A DNA stretch of 64,000 bases from Zhongshania sp. GTDB lineage: Bacteria > Pseudomonadota > Gammaproteobacteria > Pseudomonadales > Spongiibacteraceae. The translations under genes and the position numbers were made by a program. The DNA is taken from positions 62,001-126,000 of the forward strand of contig NZ_JARGNU010000002.1 of the NCBI RefSeq assembly GCF_029212375.1, in the 5' to 3' direction. The notes under the pieces were generated by a model that was given only the letters and a program-made list of their open reading frames with translations, was not told the origin of the DNA and ran no database searches. Below are positions 18,787 to 27,562 of this stretch, in pieces (within the stretch, counting starts at the first letter, position 1; each line of letters starts with the position of its first letter).

Positions 18787-18980
18787 ATGCAGCACAGCTC
18801 ATCGCCATGGGTGGCGCCGTATATGTCCCGTTTGAGTGTGTTGGTTTGGTGTGCAAGCCCAGTTGGGGTGGCGCGTACTACTTGTCATTAACATTGCCGT
18901 AATTGCCCTTATGGTTAGGGCTATGCATTATAGGCGCCGCCCGTTCTAAGCTGTATATGCGGTCGTTTCCTCAGAAATAG
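18787..18980 (+). pseudogene. Possible remnant of a small membrane protein gene
   Basis: An ATG at 18787 is preceded by a strong AAGGAG. It opens a reading frame (MQHSSSPWVAPYMSRLSVLVWCASP) that stops after 34 codons. Switching by one base continues into a hydrophobic stretch, YYLSLTLP-stop-LPLWLGLCIIGAARSKLYMRSF, interrupted by one TAA. A frameshift plus a stop in a membrane-protein-like sequence suggests decay. Homology is unknown, so this is tentative. Confidence 0.3.
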
Positions 18981-19013
18981 ATAATCTAAATATAAAATAG
19001 TGTAGGTGTACTC

Positions 19014-19379
19014 ATGACTGTCCAGAAGAAAACCCTCGATCAGGTGCTCGCCGAGCAGCGGGAATACAATGCCAAGCGCGCGAGCGGTTACCGAGAAAAG
19101 GCCTTAAAACTATACCCATGGACGTGCGGGCGGTGCGCTCGCGACTTTGAGCGCAAGGGTTTGTCTGAGTTGACGGTTCACCATGTTGACCACAATCACG
19201 ACAATAATCCCGCCGACGGCAGTAACTGGGAGTTACTGTGTATTTATTGCCACGACGAAGAACATACCAAGCACGAGAACCTAGTGCGCTATGGCAGTAG
19301 CACCGAAAAGAAAGTAAAAGCCGCCACGTTTAACCCCTTTGCTGATTTAAAGGCGAAGATGGAAAGTAATGATAAGTGA
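19014..19379 (+). CDS. yajD: HNH nuclease family protein YajD
   Basis: A 121-residue HNH-fold protein close to E. coli YajD. The zinc-ribbon cysteines are in CGRCARDF and CIYCHDEEH, the HNH histidines in LTVHHVDHNHDNNP, and the invariant GSNWELLC lies between. The N-terminal ASGYREKALKLYPW and C-terminal NPFADLKAKM segments match YajD. Biological role is not established in the family; nuclease activity is predicted. No operon partner. Confidence 0.88.
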   Translation: MTVQKKTLDQVLAEQREYNAKRASGYREKALKLYPWTCGRCARDFERKGLSELTVHHVDHNHDNNPADGSNWELLCIYCHDEEHTKHENLVRYGSSTEKKVKAATFNPFADLKAKMESNDK

Positions 19380-19596
19380 TAGGGCCTCGGTAGTAGCTTG
19401 GAATTCAGACGTCGTATATTCCGCCAGCGGCTTTGCTAGGCGTTGTCTTAGAACATAGTTAGGCGCTTAATTTTGATTCGTCACGTTTTGTGCCGGTAAA
19501 GCGCCTGTTGTTTTCGCTGCAGGGCTGTATTGCTGGCTTATTCGGTGAGATCAGCTAAAATTAGATCAAATTTTAATCAAACCACGGTGCGCCGCA

Positions 19597-20583
19597 GTGG
19601 ACCCTATTTCCACTTCTTCGATTGCTTCGATCAGCCGTCCGCAAGCTAGTGCGGTGGACGCTGTTCGGCTGCGCGCGTCACCAGTGGCCGGCGCGCAAGC
19701 TCTTGCGCCGCTTAAAAATCCCGAATCCCGCCCAATTAATGCCCCAGCCGAGGGTGAAAGCCGTAGTCGTGGTCTGATTAAATCTGATCCCAATCTGTCG
19801 ATATTTGCCGAGAGTGGGGTTTCGCCCGCTCGTTTGGCGATTTTGTCGGCACCGCGCTTGTATATTGCCGAAGCTGAACAAGGTGATGAAGGTGTGGTGT
19901 ATCGAGTTAAAGATGCGGTATTCAATGGCTTGCTAAGGGGCTCAGATGCACAAGCGTCGGAAACCGGTGCTGTGCTGGATGAGTCGGCTGACGCTGAAGC
20001 CGCACAAGCTGACTTTGCCGCAAAGACGGGGCTAGAGGCATCGCTTAGCAAAGCGGAGCAACAGCAGATTCAGGCCGAAATTCAGGCGTTGGCGGCGCGG
20101 GATCGCGAAGTTCACAGTCATGAGCTGGCGCACTCTGCGGCGGGTGGGCGCTATGCGGGTTCGCCAAGCTATGAGTTTAAGCGTGGGCCAGACGGCAATA
20201 CCTATGCGGTGAATGGCGAGGTGAGTATTGATATTGCGCGCGCGGCAAGTCCTCAGGCCACCATCGATAAGATGCAGGTTGTTAAGCAGGCGGCGCTCGC
20301 GCCGGCTAAGCCAAGTAGCCAAGATCGCCAAGTAGCCGCTGAAGCTTCGCGTATTGAGGCGGAGGCGCGCCGGGAATTAGCGACAGGGTCGTCAGAAGAG
20401 GGTGCTGAACAGACTAAAGGCCAGAAGTTAGCATCGGCAATAGATCGCAGTTTGGCCTCGAACAGCGATATCGACACGGCTGTGCCAGCAGATATTAAAG
20501 CACAGCGCTTGAGTAGCCTCTACTCCGCCCACAGTAGTTCGGTTGAGCGCCAGCCGCTTACTTTGTTAGATAGTCGCGCTTAA
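19597..20583 (+). CDS. SprA-related putative metallopeptidase
   Basis: The 328-residue protein matches the SprA-related family in its core, which carries a short zincin-like motif HSHELAHSAAGGRYAGSPSYEF followed by GPDGNTYAVNGEVSIDIA (about residues 170-215). HELAH supplies the HExxH zinc ligands and catalytic Glu. Flanks are Ala/Glu/Ser-rich and low in complexity, likely disordered. No signal peptide. The GTG at 19597 has no clear Shine-Dalgarno, so the start is uncertain. The family is uncharacterised despite its conserved protease motif. A bidirectional terminator lies downstream, shared with rhlE. Confidence 0.75.
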   Translation: MDPISTSSIASISRPQASAVDAVRLRASPVAGAQALAPLKNPESRPINAPAEGESRSRGLIKSDPNLSIFAESGVSPARLAILSAPRLYIAEAEQGDEGVVYRVKDAVFNGLLRGSDAQASETGAVLDESADAEAAQADFAAKTGLEASLSKAEQQQIQAEIQALAARDREVHSHELAHSAAGGRYAGSPSYEFKRGPDGNTYAVNGEVSIDIARAASPQATIDKMQVVKQAALAPAKPSSQDRQVAAEASRIEAEARRELATGSSEEGAEQTKGQKLASAIDRSLASNSDIDTAVPADIKAQRLSSLYSAHSSSVERQPLTLLDSRA

Positions 20584-20660
20584 GTTCTCTCTAGCGACCC
20601 CACCTACCGCAGTTGTTTTCCATGTCTCAGTGAAAAGTCGTTTAATGCGCAGTCTTGAAT

Positions 20661-20694
20661 GCAAAAAGCCCACTGAATGTAGTGGGCTTTTTGC
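20661..20694. terminator. Bidirectional intrinsic terminator
   Basis: Perfect 14-base stem GCAAAAAGCCCACT / AGTGGGCTTTTTGC with a 6-base loop. It has T-runs on both strands and serves the convergent SprA-related gene and rhlE. Confidence 0.93.
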
Positions 20695-20738
20695 GTTATT
20701 TGCAAAGCGTTATTGAGGGGTTTCTATCTGGCAAAAGT

Positions 20739-22037
20739 TTATACCTTGGGCGCCGAAGAGCGTCCGCGATTACCGTTGCCGCTGGGGCGGCCGCCGCGAC
20801 GGGCTGCAGGTTTTGCAGAAGGCCGTTGGCCATCGCGGTGTTCTACTCTTGGGCGATGGCTGCGGGCGGGCGCGCTATTGCCTAGGCGCGACTCCTGGAG
20901 CGGATGAGTGGGTTCAAAACCAGCGAGAATTTCCCGTGGCAGAATCTCTTTAATCAAGCGCTCAATATCAGACAATAATTTAAATTCATCCGAGCTAACC
21001 AGTGATACGGCGTGACCAGTCGCGCCGGCGCGGCCAGTACGGCCAATGCGGTGCACATAGTCTTCGGGCACATTGGGCAGGTCGAAGTTGACGACCTGTG
21101 GCAGCTGGTCGATGTCTAGGCCTCGCGCGGCTATGTCGGTGGCGACCAGTGCTCGCACGTCACCATTTTTAAACTCGGCAAGTGCGCGGGTACGTGCGCC
21201 CTGACTTTTATTGCCGTGAATGGCGGCGGCTTTGATGCCAGCGCTTTCTAGGTGAGCCGCAAGGCGGTTGGCACCGTGCTTGGTCTTGGAGAAAATTAGC
21301 ACCTGCTGCCAGTCATTGGTGTTAATCAAGTGAGTTAGCAGGGAGGGCTTTTGCTTTTTGTCTACTGGGTAAATGCTCTGGGTAACCGATTTGGCGGTGG
21401 TGACCTCTGGGCTTACCGAAATCTCGACGGGGTTATTCACTAAGCCTTTGGCTAAGGTGCGAATTTCACCGGAGAAGGTCGCAGAAAACATTAGGTTCTG
21501 GCGGCGCTTGGGCAATACCGCGAGAATTTTACGGATGTCGTGAATAAAGCCCATGTCGAGCATGCGGTCGGCTTCGTCTAGCACCAGTATTTCGAGCTGA
21601 TCAAATTTCACGGCATTCTGATTGTATAAATCTAATAGGCGACCAGGGGTGGCTACCAGAATGTCGACACCACGGCGCAGCTTAATCATTTGTGGGTTGA
21701 TTTTAACGCCACCAAATACCACGGTGGAGCGCAGTGGCAGGTTCTTGCCGTAGGTGGCCACACTTTCGCCAATCTGAGCAGCGAGCTCCCGGGTTGGCGT
21801 GAGAATAAGGGCGCGGGCCTGGTTGGCATTGGCGCGCTGACCACGAGACAGTAATTCCAGTATTGGCAAGGTGAATCCGGCGGTTTTGCCGGTGCCGGTT
21901 TGCGCAGCAGCCATTACATCTCGGCCTTCCAATACGGCGGGAATGGCTTGGGCTTGAATGGCTGAAGGGGTGTCGTAACCTTTTTCGGTTACCGCGGAAA
22001 GTATCGGGGCGGATAAGCCCAGGGAGGTAAAGCTCAT
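20739..22037 (-). CDS. rhlE: DEAD-box ATP-dependent RNA helicase RhlE
   Basis: RNA helicase of the RhlE type, acting in ribosome maturation and mRNA turnover. Visible motifs in order are the Q motif ([11 protein letters not shown]), Walker [25 protein letters not shown] and [10 protein letters not shown]. The C-terminus is a basic Gly/Arg/Pro/Ser-rich tail typical of RhlE. I use the ATG at 22037 (432 residues, MSFTSLGL) because it gives the family start; the ORF track's start at 22049 adds four residues. It faces prfC across about 300 bases in which I see no other gene. Confidence 0.92.
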   Translation of the reverse strand: MSFTSLGLSAPILSAVTEKGYDTPSAIQAQAIPAVLEGRDVMAAAQTGTGKTAGFTLPILELLSRGQRANANQARALILTPTRELAAQIGESVATYGKNLPLRSTVVFGGVKINPQMIKLRRGVDILVATPGRLLDLYNQNAVKFDQLEILVLDEADRMLDMGFIHDIRKILAVLPKRRQNLMFSATFSGEIRTLAKGLVNNPVEISVSPEVTTAKSVTQSIYPVDKKQKPSLLTHLINTNDWQQVLIFSKTKHGANRLAAHLESAGIKAAAIHGNKSQGARTRALAEFKNGDVRALVATDIAARGLDIDQLPQVVNFDLPNVPEDYVHRIGRTGRAGATGHAVSLVSSDEFKLLSDIERLIKEILPREILAGFEPTHPLQESRLGNSAPARSHRPRVEHRDGQRPSAKPAARRGGRPSGNGNRGRSSAPKV

Positions 22038-22347
22038 AAAATCTATCATCTCATAATGTCGCGCGTCGCGGCGTGATGGCCGGTGTCGTGATGACAGCGG
22101 GCGTGCAGCTTACGGGAAAAGCCTGTTTTGCGCTATAGCGGTATACCCTAGCTGCGACGGAATGCCACTACTGGCGGGGTTTTGGTGCCAATTTGTGGTA
22201 TTTCCTGGCTTGCCTAATTAGAGCTTGTTGATGCGCAGAATAGTGCAAGCCCTGCCCAAGTCCTTTAAACTCTCGCCTCTTATATATGCGGCCGATTTTT
22301 TTGTCTGTGTATTGTCCCAAACCTGTTCAGCCAGAAGACCGAATTCC

Positions 22348-23934
22348 ATGTCAGATATCACCTTTCAGCAGGAAGTGGCCAAACGTCGCACCTTCGCCAT
22401 CATCTCCCACCCCGATGCCGGTAAAACCACCATTACCGAGAAGCTGATCCTATTGGGGCAGTTGATTCAGGTGGCGGGTACCGTGAAGGGCAAGAAGAAT
22501 GATCGCGCGGCAACCTCGGACTGGATGAGTCTGGAAAAGGAGCGGGGCATATCGGTTACGTCCTCGGTGATGCAGTTTCCCTATAAAGGCCGCATCGTCA
22601 ATTTGCTTGATACCCCTGGGCACGAAGATTTCTCTGAAGATACCTACCGCACCCTAACGGCGGTGGATTCGGCGCTAATGATTATTGACGGCGCCAAGGG
22701 TGTCGAAGACCGAACCATAAAATTAATGAATGTTTGCCGCCTGCGCGACACGCCTATTTTGGGCTTTGTTAACAAGATGGACCGCGATATTCGCGATCCG
22801 ATCGAATTGTTGGATGAAGTTGAGAGTGTATTGGGTATTGCCGCGGCGCCGATCAACTGGCCCATTGGCATGGGGCGGGATTTTAAGGGGGTATACAATA
22901 TGTATACCGACACCATTCATGTTTTTCAGCCAGGTAAGGGCTCGGTGGTCGCCGAGGATATTCGTATCGATGGCTTGGACACAGACGCTGCACGCACCTT
23001 GCTCGACGATGAATATGAGAATTTCCTCGAGGAAATCGAACTGGTGCGGGGCGCTAGTCACTTCTTTGATCGCGAGGCCTACTTGGCGGGCAAGCAGACG
23101 CCGGTGTTTTTTGGAACGGCGCTGTCTAATTTCGGTGTGCGCGAGATGCTCGACGGTTTTGTGGAGTGGTCACCGGAACCGCTAGATCGGCCTACTGATA
23201 CCCGCGAGGTTAGCGCCAAAGAAGACACCTTCTCGGGCTTTGTGTTTAAGATTCAAGCCAATATGGATCCCAAACACCGCGACCGTATTGCCTTTATGCG
23301 TATTTGCTCGGGTACTTATACCAAGGGTATGAAAATGCGCCATGTGCGTCTTGGTAAAGATGTGAAAATTGTGGATGCGGTGAGCTTTTTAGCAGGTGAT
23401 CGCGAGTTGGTGGAAGAGGCGGTGTCCGGCGATATTATCGGTCTGCACAATCACGGTACTATTCAGATTGGTGACACTTTCTCGTCTGGCGAAGATTTTA
23501 AGTTTACGGGTATTCCCCATTTTGCGCCGGAGCTGTTTCGTCGTATTCGCCTGAAAGACCCCATGAAGGCCAAACAATTGCAGAAAGGTTTGCAGCAGTT
23601 GTCAGAAGAGGGTTCGACCCAAGTGTTTATGCCCCAGCGCAATAGTGATCTGATCGTGGGTGCGGTAGGTAATTTGCAATTTGAAGTGGTGAGCTATCGC
23701 CTGAAAGATGAATATAAGGTCGAGGCGATGTACGAGCCTATCAATGTCTATACCGCCCGCTGGGTAGATTGTGAGGACCCTAAAAAGTTTGAGGAGTTTA
23801 AACGCAAGTGCGCTGAAAACCTCGCTATTGATGGTGGTGGCCATTTAACGTATTTGGCGCCAACGCGGGTGAATTTGGCGTTAACCGAGGAGCGACATCC
23901 AGAAGTTCGCTTCCGCGCCACCCGTGAACACTAA
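22348..23934 (+). CDS. prfC: Peptide chain release factor 3
   Basis: Translational GTPase that recycles RF1 and RF2 after peptide release. The 528-residue protein shows G1 HPDAGKTT, G3 [10 protein letters not shown]4 NKMDRD, then domain 2 and the RF3 C-terminal domain. The start at 22348 gives the family N-terminus [23 protein letters not shown]. The ORF-track start at 22225 adds 41 residues unrelated to the family. The gene is monocistronic. Confidence 0.96.
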   Translation: MSDITFQQEVAKRRTFAIISHPDAGKTTITEKLILLGQLIQVAGTVKGKKNDRAATSDWMSLEKERGISVTSSVMQFPYKGRIVNLLDTPGHEDFSEDTYRTLTAVDSALMIIDGAKGVEDRTIKLMNVCRLRDTPILGFVNKMDRDIRDPIELLDEVESVLGIAAAPINWPIGMGRDFKGVYNMYTDTIHVFQPGKGSVVAEDIRIDGLDTDAARTLLDDEYENFLEEIELVRGASHFFDREAYLAGKQTPVFFGTALSNFGVREMLDGFVEWSPEPLDRPTDTREVSAKEDTFSGFVFKIQANMDPKHRDRIAFMRICSGTYTKGMKMRHVRLGKDVKIVDAVSFLAGDRELVEEAVSGDIIGLHNHGTIQIGDTFSSGEDFKFTGIPHFAPELFRRIRLKDPMKAKQLQKGLQQLSEEGSTQVFMPQRNSDLIVGAVGNLQFEVVSYRLKDEYKVEAMYEPINVYTARWVDCEDPKKFEEFKRKCAENLAIDGGGHLTYLAPTRVNLALTEERHPEVRFRATREH

Positions 23935-24012
23935 TGTCATATGCTTGCTCTAAGCTGAATGGCGACCTAGGTAGCGGCAAAAAGTTGCGGTGAAAATTAC
24001 GCTATCTGGGGC

Positions 24013-24040
24013 TTGTTTGAATACGGTGCTGCCCTACAAT
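24013..24040 (+). promoter_or_regulatory. Sigma-70 promoter for the Ala/Lys-rich protein gene
   Basis: TTGTTT (24013-24018), 16-base spacer, TACAAT (24035-24040). It leaves a leader of about 50 bases with GGAG ten bases before the ATG at 24099. Confidence 0.55.
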
Positions 24041-24098
24041 AGGGGCACACATCGAGTAGCACATAAGCACGACTACGTGAATTTGGAGATTAACAACA

Positions 24099-24596
24099 AT
24101 GAAAATCAAAGCATTAGTTCTGGCTGTAAGCATGATTGGTTTAAGCGGCGGCGTATTGGCTGACGGCGGTTTTTTCAGCAAATTGGGTTTGGGTGCAAGC
24201 GCTAAAGCAGAAGAGAAATCTGATGCAAAATCGGAAGCGAAAGTAGAGGCCAATGTTAATGTTGATACTAATCTTGGCGCAAAAGCGGACAAGATGAAGG
24301 CTGAAGGTTCGGCAAAAAGTGAAGCGATGATGACCGCTGCCGAAGAAAAGAAAGCAGCCGCAGCAGCTAAGCGCGAAGAAGCAAAAGCAAAACGTGAAGA
24401 AGAAAAAGCTGCTGCAAAAGCGCGTAAAGCAGAGCGTGAAGCTCAAGCCGAAGCCGATGCCCAAGCTCGCGCCGAAGCTCGTGCTGAAGCCAAAGCGAAT
24501 ATGAAGGCAAATGTTGAAGAGAAGAAGAGCGCGCTGCGTAGCCTGACCAATATTAAGGTCGATGCCAGCGTAAATGCAGGTGCAGAAGCAGAATAA
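24099..24596 (+). CDS. Exported Ala/Lys/Glu-rich coiled-coil protein
   Basis: A 165-residue protein with a signal peptide (about 1-21, ending VLA). The mature part is almost only Ala, Lys, Glu, Asp and Arg, with heptad-like runs (EEKKAAAAAKREEAKAKREEEK, here shortened as KREEAKAKREEEKAA), predicting one long helix or coiled coil of about 90 residues. Segments flanking it share the pattern KVEANVNVDTN and IKVDASVNAG. It has its own promoter and terminator. Function unknown; a TolA- or Lpp-like spacer role can only be guessed from composition. Confidence 0.7.
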   Translation: MKIKALVLAVSMIGLSGGVLADGGFFSKLGLGASAKAEEKSDAKSEAKVEANVNVDTNLGAKADKMKAEGSAKSEAMMTAAEEKKAAAAAKREEAKAKREEEKAAAKARKAEREAQAEADAQARAEARAEAKANMKANVEEKKSALRSLTNIKVDASVNAGAEAE

Positions 24597-24620
24597 TACT
24601 GCTTTTCACAAGCATTAATA

Positions 24621-24648
24621 AAAGGGGAGCCTGCGTGGCTCCCTTTTT
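24621..24648 (+). terminator. Intrinsic terminator after the Ala/Lys-rich protein gene
   Basis: Stem GGGAGCC / GGCTCCC with loop TGCGT and five T residues, 28 bases after the stop. Confidence 0.9.
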
Positions 24649-24757
24649 GTGGGCGGTTATAAAGTATTTTCCCCGCCTAGGTTGATTTGCTAAAGGTTTA
24701 TTCGAGCACCTAGGTTTTAGCTCTGCAGCGGGCTTTAGCAATGAGCGGCTGCAGCCA

Positions 24758-24783
24758 ATGGCCTTCGCGTGTGCGAAGGCCAT
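24758..24783. repeat. Perfect 11-base hairpin at the end of the 24.8 kb gene
   Basis: ATGGCCTTCGC-GTGT-GCGAAGGCCAT lies 6 bases beyond the stop of the minus-strand gene. There is no T-run on either side, so it is not a classical intrinsic terminator. The palindrome GGCTGCAGCC (24747-24756) adjoins it. It could be an RNA 3'-end stabiliser or a REP-like element. Confidence 0.55.
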
Positions 24784-24789
24784 GTGGGA

Positions 24790-25272
24790 TTAGTCTGAGG
24801 TTTTTGCTAAGCAGACTTCCAGCGGAAACAGCGGGTAACCGTCTTCGGATGCACTGCGGCTGGCGTGCAGGGTTTTCTCGCCAAGTATGGTTTTAACGCT
24901 AACAGTGGTTACGCAAGATCCTTCTCCGCTACCAGACACTGAATAGCCGAGGTCGCAGTCGCTAAATGACGGTGCCATGGGGGCTATTTCTACGCCGCCA
25001 GAGACGTCGCAGGTGGTAACTGCACACACGGTAACAGCGCCGGTGCTAGGCAGGTCAATGCCAATCGGGCCTGTTAATGGGGTGGCTACCCCAGCAAAGA
25101 AGCTGTCTGATGCTGGCAATTCAACGCATTTCTCTACGCTAATTGTGCGATCAACTTGTGGGTTGCTGAGTGCGCCCGCTACAGTGCTGAGCAAACCTGC
25201 ACTGGCCATACCCGACATTAATGTTGCGCTACCAATAATTACTTTAGCGATAGTTGAAATATTTTTTCTCAT
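24790..25272 (-). CDS. Secreted cysteine-containing protein of unknown function
   Basis: About 160 residues with a signal peptide (cleavage near SAG). The mature part contains six Cys (in KCVEL, VCAVTTCDV, SDCDLG, SCVTTV and VCLAK), enough for three disulfides, which fits a periplasmic or secreted protein. I prefer the ATG at 25272 over 25287 because GGAG then sits nine bases upstream. No recognised domain. The stop is followed by a strong hairpin, and an AT-rich region lies upstream. Confidence 0.65.
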   Translation of the reverse strand: MRKNISTIAKVIIGSATLMSGMASAGLLSTVAGALSNPQVDRTISVEKCVELPASDSFFAGVATPLTGPIGIDLPSTGAVTVCAVTTCDVSGGVEIAPMAPSFSDCDLGYSVSGSGEGSCVTTVSVKTILGEKTLHASRSASEDGYPLFPLEVCLAKTSD

Positions 25273-25680
25273 TTCTTTTTTCTCCATAGTTTTAGATATT
25301 ACCCTCGCGGCAGCTCGGATTCGATTCGTGCTGCCGTCGCTAATTTGTACCCCAAAAGCTTTGTTAAAATCCAGTACTATGTGTAATTGAGTAATAATAT
25401 GTGAATTAGTATTATAATATTGATATAAATTAGTGTCTTATAATTAAAAATTATTTCAGTTATGTGTATTTTAAATTTAATGCGTGTACTAGTTGTGGTT
25501 TCTGGCGTGTGCGCAGGCTTAGCTAAAGGCTGGCTTTTTGAAGTGCGATAGTTCAATTGACATTGCTTATGTGCTTGCGTAGGCGGCAGGTTTTCCGCTA
25601 CTTGATGCTTATTTGATTCCGACTTAACGCTTACTTGATGCCTAGCGGTACTTGCCCGACAATACCAGCCTTGTTGATGG
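25273..25680. other. AT-rich intergenic region
   Basis: About 400 bases separate the divergent secreted-protein gene and rsuA. The segment 25370-25480 is markedly AT-rich, with TATAAT-like sequences on both strands that probably include the promoter of the minus-strand gene. TACTTGATGC is repeated directly at 25599-25608 and 25632-25641. TTGACA at 25557 has no good -10 partner. No gene is seen. Confidence 0.45.
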
Positions 25681-26412
25681 GTGGCCGTATTTGTGAGTAA
25701 AAATAGTAGTAAATCGCTGCGGTTAGACCGCTATTTGGCTAGCGTCACGGATTATTCCCGCAGCGATGCCAAGAAACTGATTAAATCCGGCGAGATTACG
25801 GTTGACGCAATTGTGGTGCGTGACCCCGCGCAAGGAATTGCGGCGGACGCCGAGGTGCGTTTAAGCGGTCATTCACTGCGGCCCGTTGGCCCTCGCTACA
25901 TTATGCTGAACAAGCCCCAGGGGTTTATTTGTGCCGCGCGGGATCGCCGCCATCAGACTGTCTTAGATTTAATGGACGAGGACAACCCCGAGCGCTTGCA
26001 CGTGGCTGGTCGCCTTGATATTGACACCACGGGCTTGGTTTTACTTACCGACGACGGCGCGTGGTCGCATGCGGTAACCTCTCCTCAGCGGCAGTGTTGG
26101 AAAAGCTATTACGTGGAAACCGCCGAGGTCATTAGCGAGCAGACGCAGGTGCATTTTAGTCGCGGCGTCTTCTTGAAAGACGACAAAGCCCGCACATTGC
26201 CTGCAGAGTTAAGTATTTTGGGCGAACGTGTGGCGAGGCTAAAAATCTGCGAAGGTCGTTATCATCAGGTTAAGCGGATGTTTGGCGCCGAGGGCAATGC
26301 GGTTACTCGCTTGCACCGCGAGGCGATTGGCGAGATTAGTCTAGACGCCGATTTGGCCGAAGGTGAGTACCGTTATTTAACGGCAGATGAAGTTGCGAGC
26401 GTGCAAACCTAA
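25681..26412 (+). CDS. rsuA: 16S rRNA pseudouridine synthase (RsuA-type)
   Basis: The 243-residue protein has an N-terminal S4 domain (about 12-60) and an RsuA/RluB/E/F catalytic core with the motif GRLDIDTTGLVLLTDDG, whose first Asp is catalytic, and GRYHQVKRMF. RsuA modifies U516 of 16S rRNA. The length and S4 domain favour RsuA over the RluB/E/F paralogs. GTG at 25681 is the listed start; a second GTG at 25693 (MSKNSSKS) is equally plausible because neither has a clear Shine-Dalgarno. rsmC follows 47 bases later. Confidence 0.88.
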   Translation: MAVFVSKNSSKSLRLDRYLASVTDYSRSDAKKLIKSGEITVDAIVVRDPAQGIAADAEVRLSGHSLRPVGPRYIMLNKPQGFICAARDRRHQTVLDLMDEDNPERLHVAGRLDIDTTGLVLLTDDGAWSHAVTSPQRQCWKSYYVETAEVISEQTQVHFSRGVFLKDDKARTLPAELSILGERVARLKICEGRYHQVKRMFGAEGNAVTRLHREAIGEISLDADLAEGEYRYLTADEVASVQT

Positions 26413-26459
26413 GGTGGCGTGATGAAGTCTGCCTCCCTCTCCAAGAGATATCAAAACGA

Positions 26460-27521
26460 ATGAGCACCGATCAAACCAATACCGCGACGCAAGACACGGC
26501 CTTGATGGCCTTGTATCAGCAGTTTCCCGCTGTGCAAACTCCGCTGTGGTGGTTTGCTGACGAGCATGTGGCGGCGATGCCCTTGCCTGCGGTGCGCGCC
26601 GATTGGCGCAGTTTTAGCAATCGCTGTGATATTGCTGCGCAGTTAAGCGCAGCTGCCTACCCCGTGGAGCTTGGCGATTTTGTCATGCCGTCAGACGCGC
26701 CGCCACCGAGTACGGTGTGCTATCGGGTGTCGAAAGAAAAGGCCCTTGTTCACTATTTAATTAATCAGGCCCTTGCAGTGCTTGGTGTGGGCGGCAGTTT
26801 ACTATTGGCTGGGCACAAAAATGATGGTCTGCACAGCTACGCCAAAAAGGCCGCCGCGCTGGTTGGCGCCACCGCCGAGATTAAAAAGCACGGGGGTGCG
26901 GCGTATATCGCTACCATTACCAAGCGTAATGAACCTAGCGGCACACTGGCCGATAGCGATTACACCCAAATTCAAGAGATTGCCCAGTCGCCGAGTTTGT
27001 ATAGCAAGCCTGGGGTGTTTGGCTGGCAGAAAATTGATCGTGGTAGCGCGTTGCTCGTAGAGCAGTTGCCGGTGTTTTTGGCCGGTTTTAAGCAGCCGCC
27101 GACAAGCTTGGTGGATCTTGGTTGCGGCTATGGTTTTATCGCGGTGATGGCGGCGGCGCAGTTGCCAGAAAGCCGCTGGCTGCTCACCGACAATAATGCC
27201 ACGGCACTATTGGCGGCGCGTAAAAATTGTGAGGTAAACGGTATTAGCGCGGAAATTGAGTTAGCCGATTGCGCGGCGGGGCTAAAAGGCCCCTTTGCTG
27301 CGGTATTGTGTAACCCGCCCTTTCATAAAGGGTTTGCGGTTGCGGGATCGTTAACCGATCAATTTATTGCCGCGGCCCACCGCTTGCTGGGCCGCAATGG
27401 GCGGGCGCTGTTTGTGGTGAATCAGTTTATTCCATTGGAGCGCAAGGCCGCGGCCTCGTTTGCCAAGGCCGAGGTGTTAATTGAGGTCGACGGGTTTAAG
27501 GTGGTGTGCCTTAGCAAATAG
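26460..27521 (+). CDS. rsmC: 16S rRNA m2G1207 methyltransferase
   Basis: The 353-residue protein consists of two methyltransferase-fold halves as in E. coli RsmC: a degenerate N-terminal half (about 1-165) and an active C-terminal half with the SAM site LVDLGCGYGFIAV and the catalytic CNPPFHKG. It methylates N2 of G1207 in 16S rRNA. It forms a likely ribosome-modification pair with rsuA just upstream. Convergent with the asmA-like gene 41 bases away. Confidence 0.9.
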   Translation: MSTDQTNTATQDTALMALYQQFPAVQTPLWWFADEHVAAMPLPAVRADWRSFSNRCDIAAQLSAAAYPVELGDFVMPSDAPPPSTVCYRVSKEKALVHYLINQALAVLGVGGSLLLAGHKNDGLHSYAKKAAALVGATAEIKKHGGAAYIATITKRNEPSGTLADSDYTQIQEIAQSPSLYSKPGVFGWQKIDRGSALLVEQLPVFLAGFKQPPTSLVDLGCGYGFIAVMAAAQLPESRWLLTDNNATALLAARKNCEVNGISAEIELADCAAGLKGPFAAVLCNPPFHKGFAVAGSLTDQFIAAAHRLLGRNGRALFVVNQFIPLERKAAASFAKAEVLIEVDGFKVVCLSK

Positions 27522-27562
27522 CGCGGCTAAATCTGGCTGCGCGCATTTTAGGGGCCGACAGC

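Noticed and set aside
25557-25585. TTGACA as a promoter for rsuA
   Set aside because: No acceptable -10 at 16-18 bases downstream.
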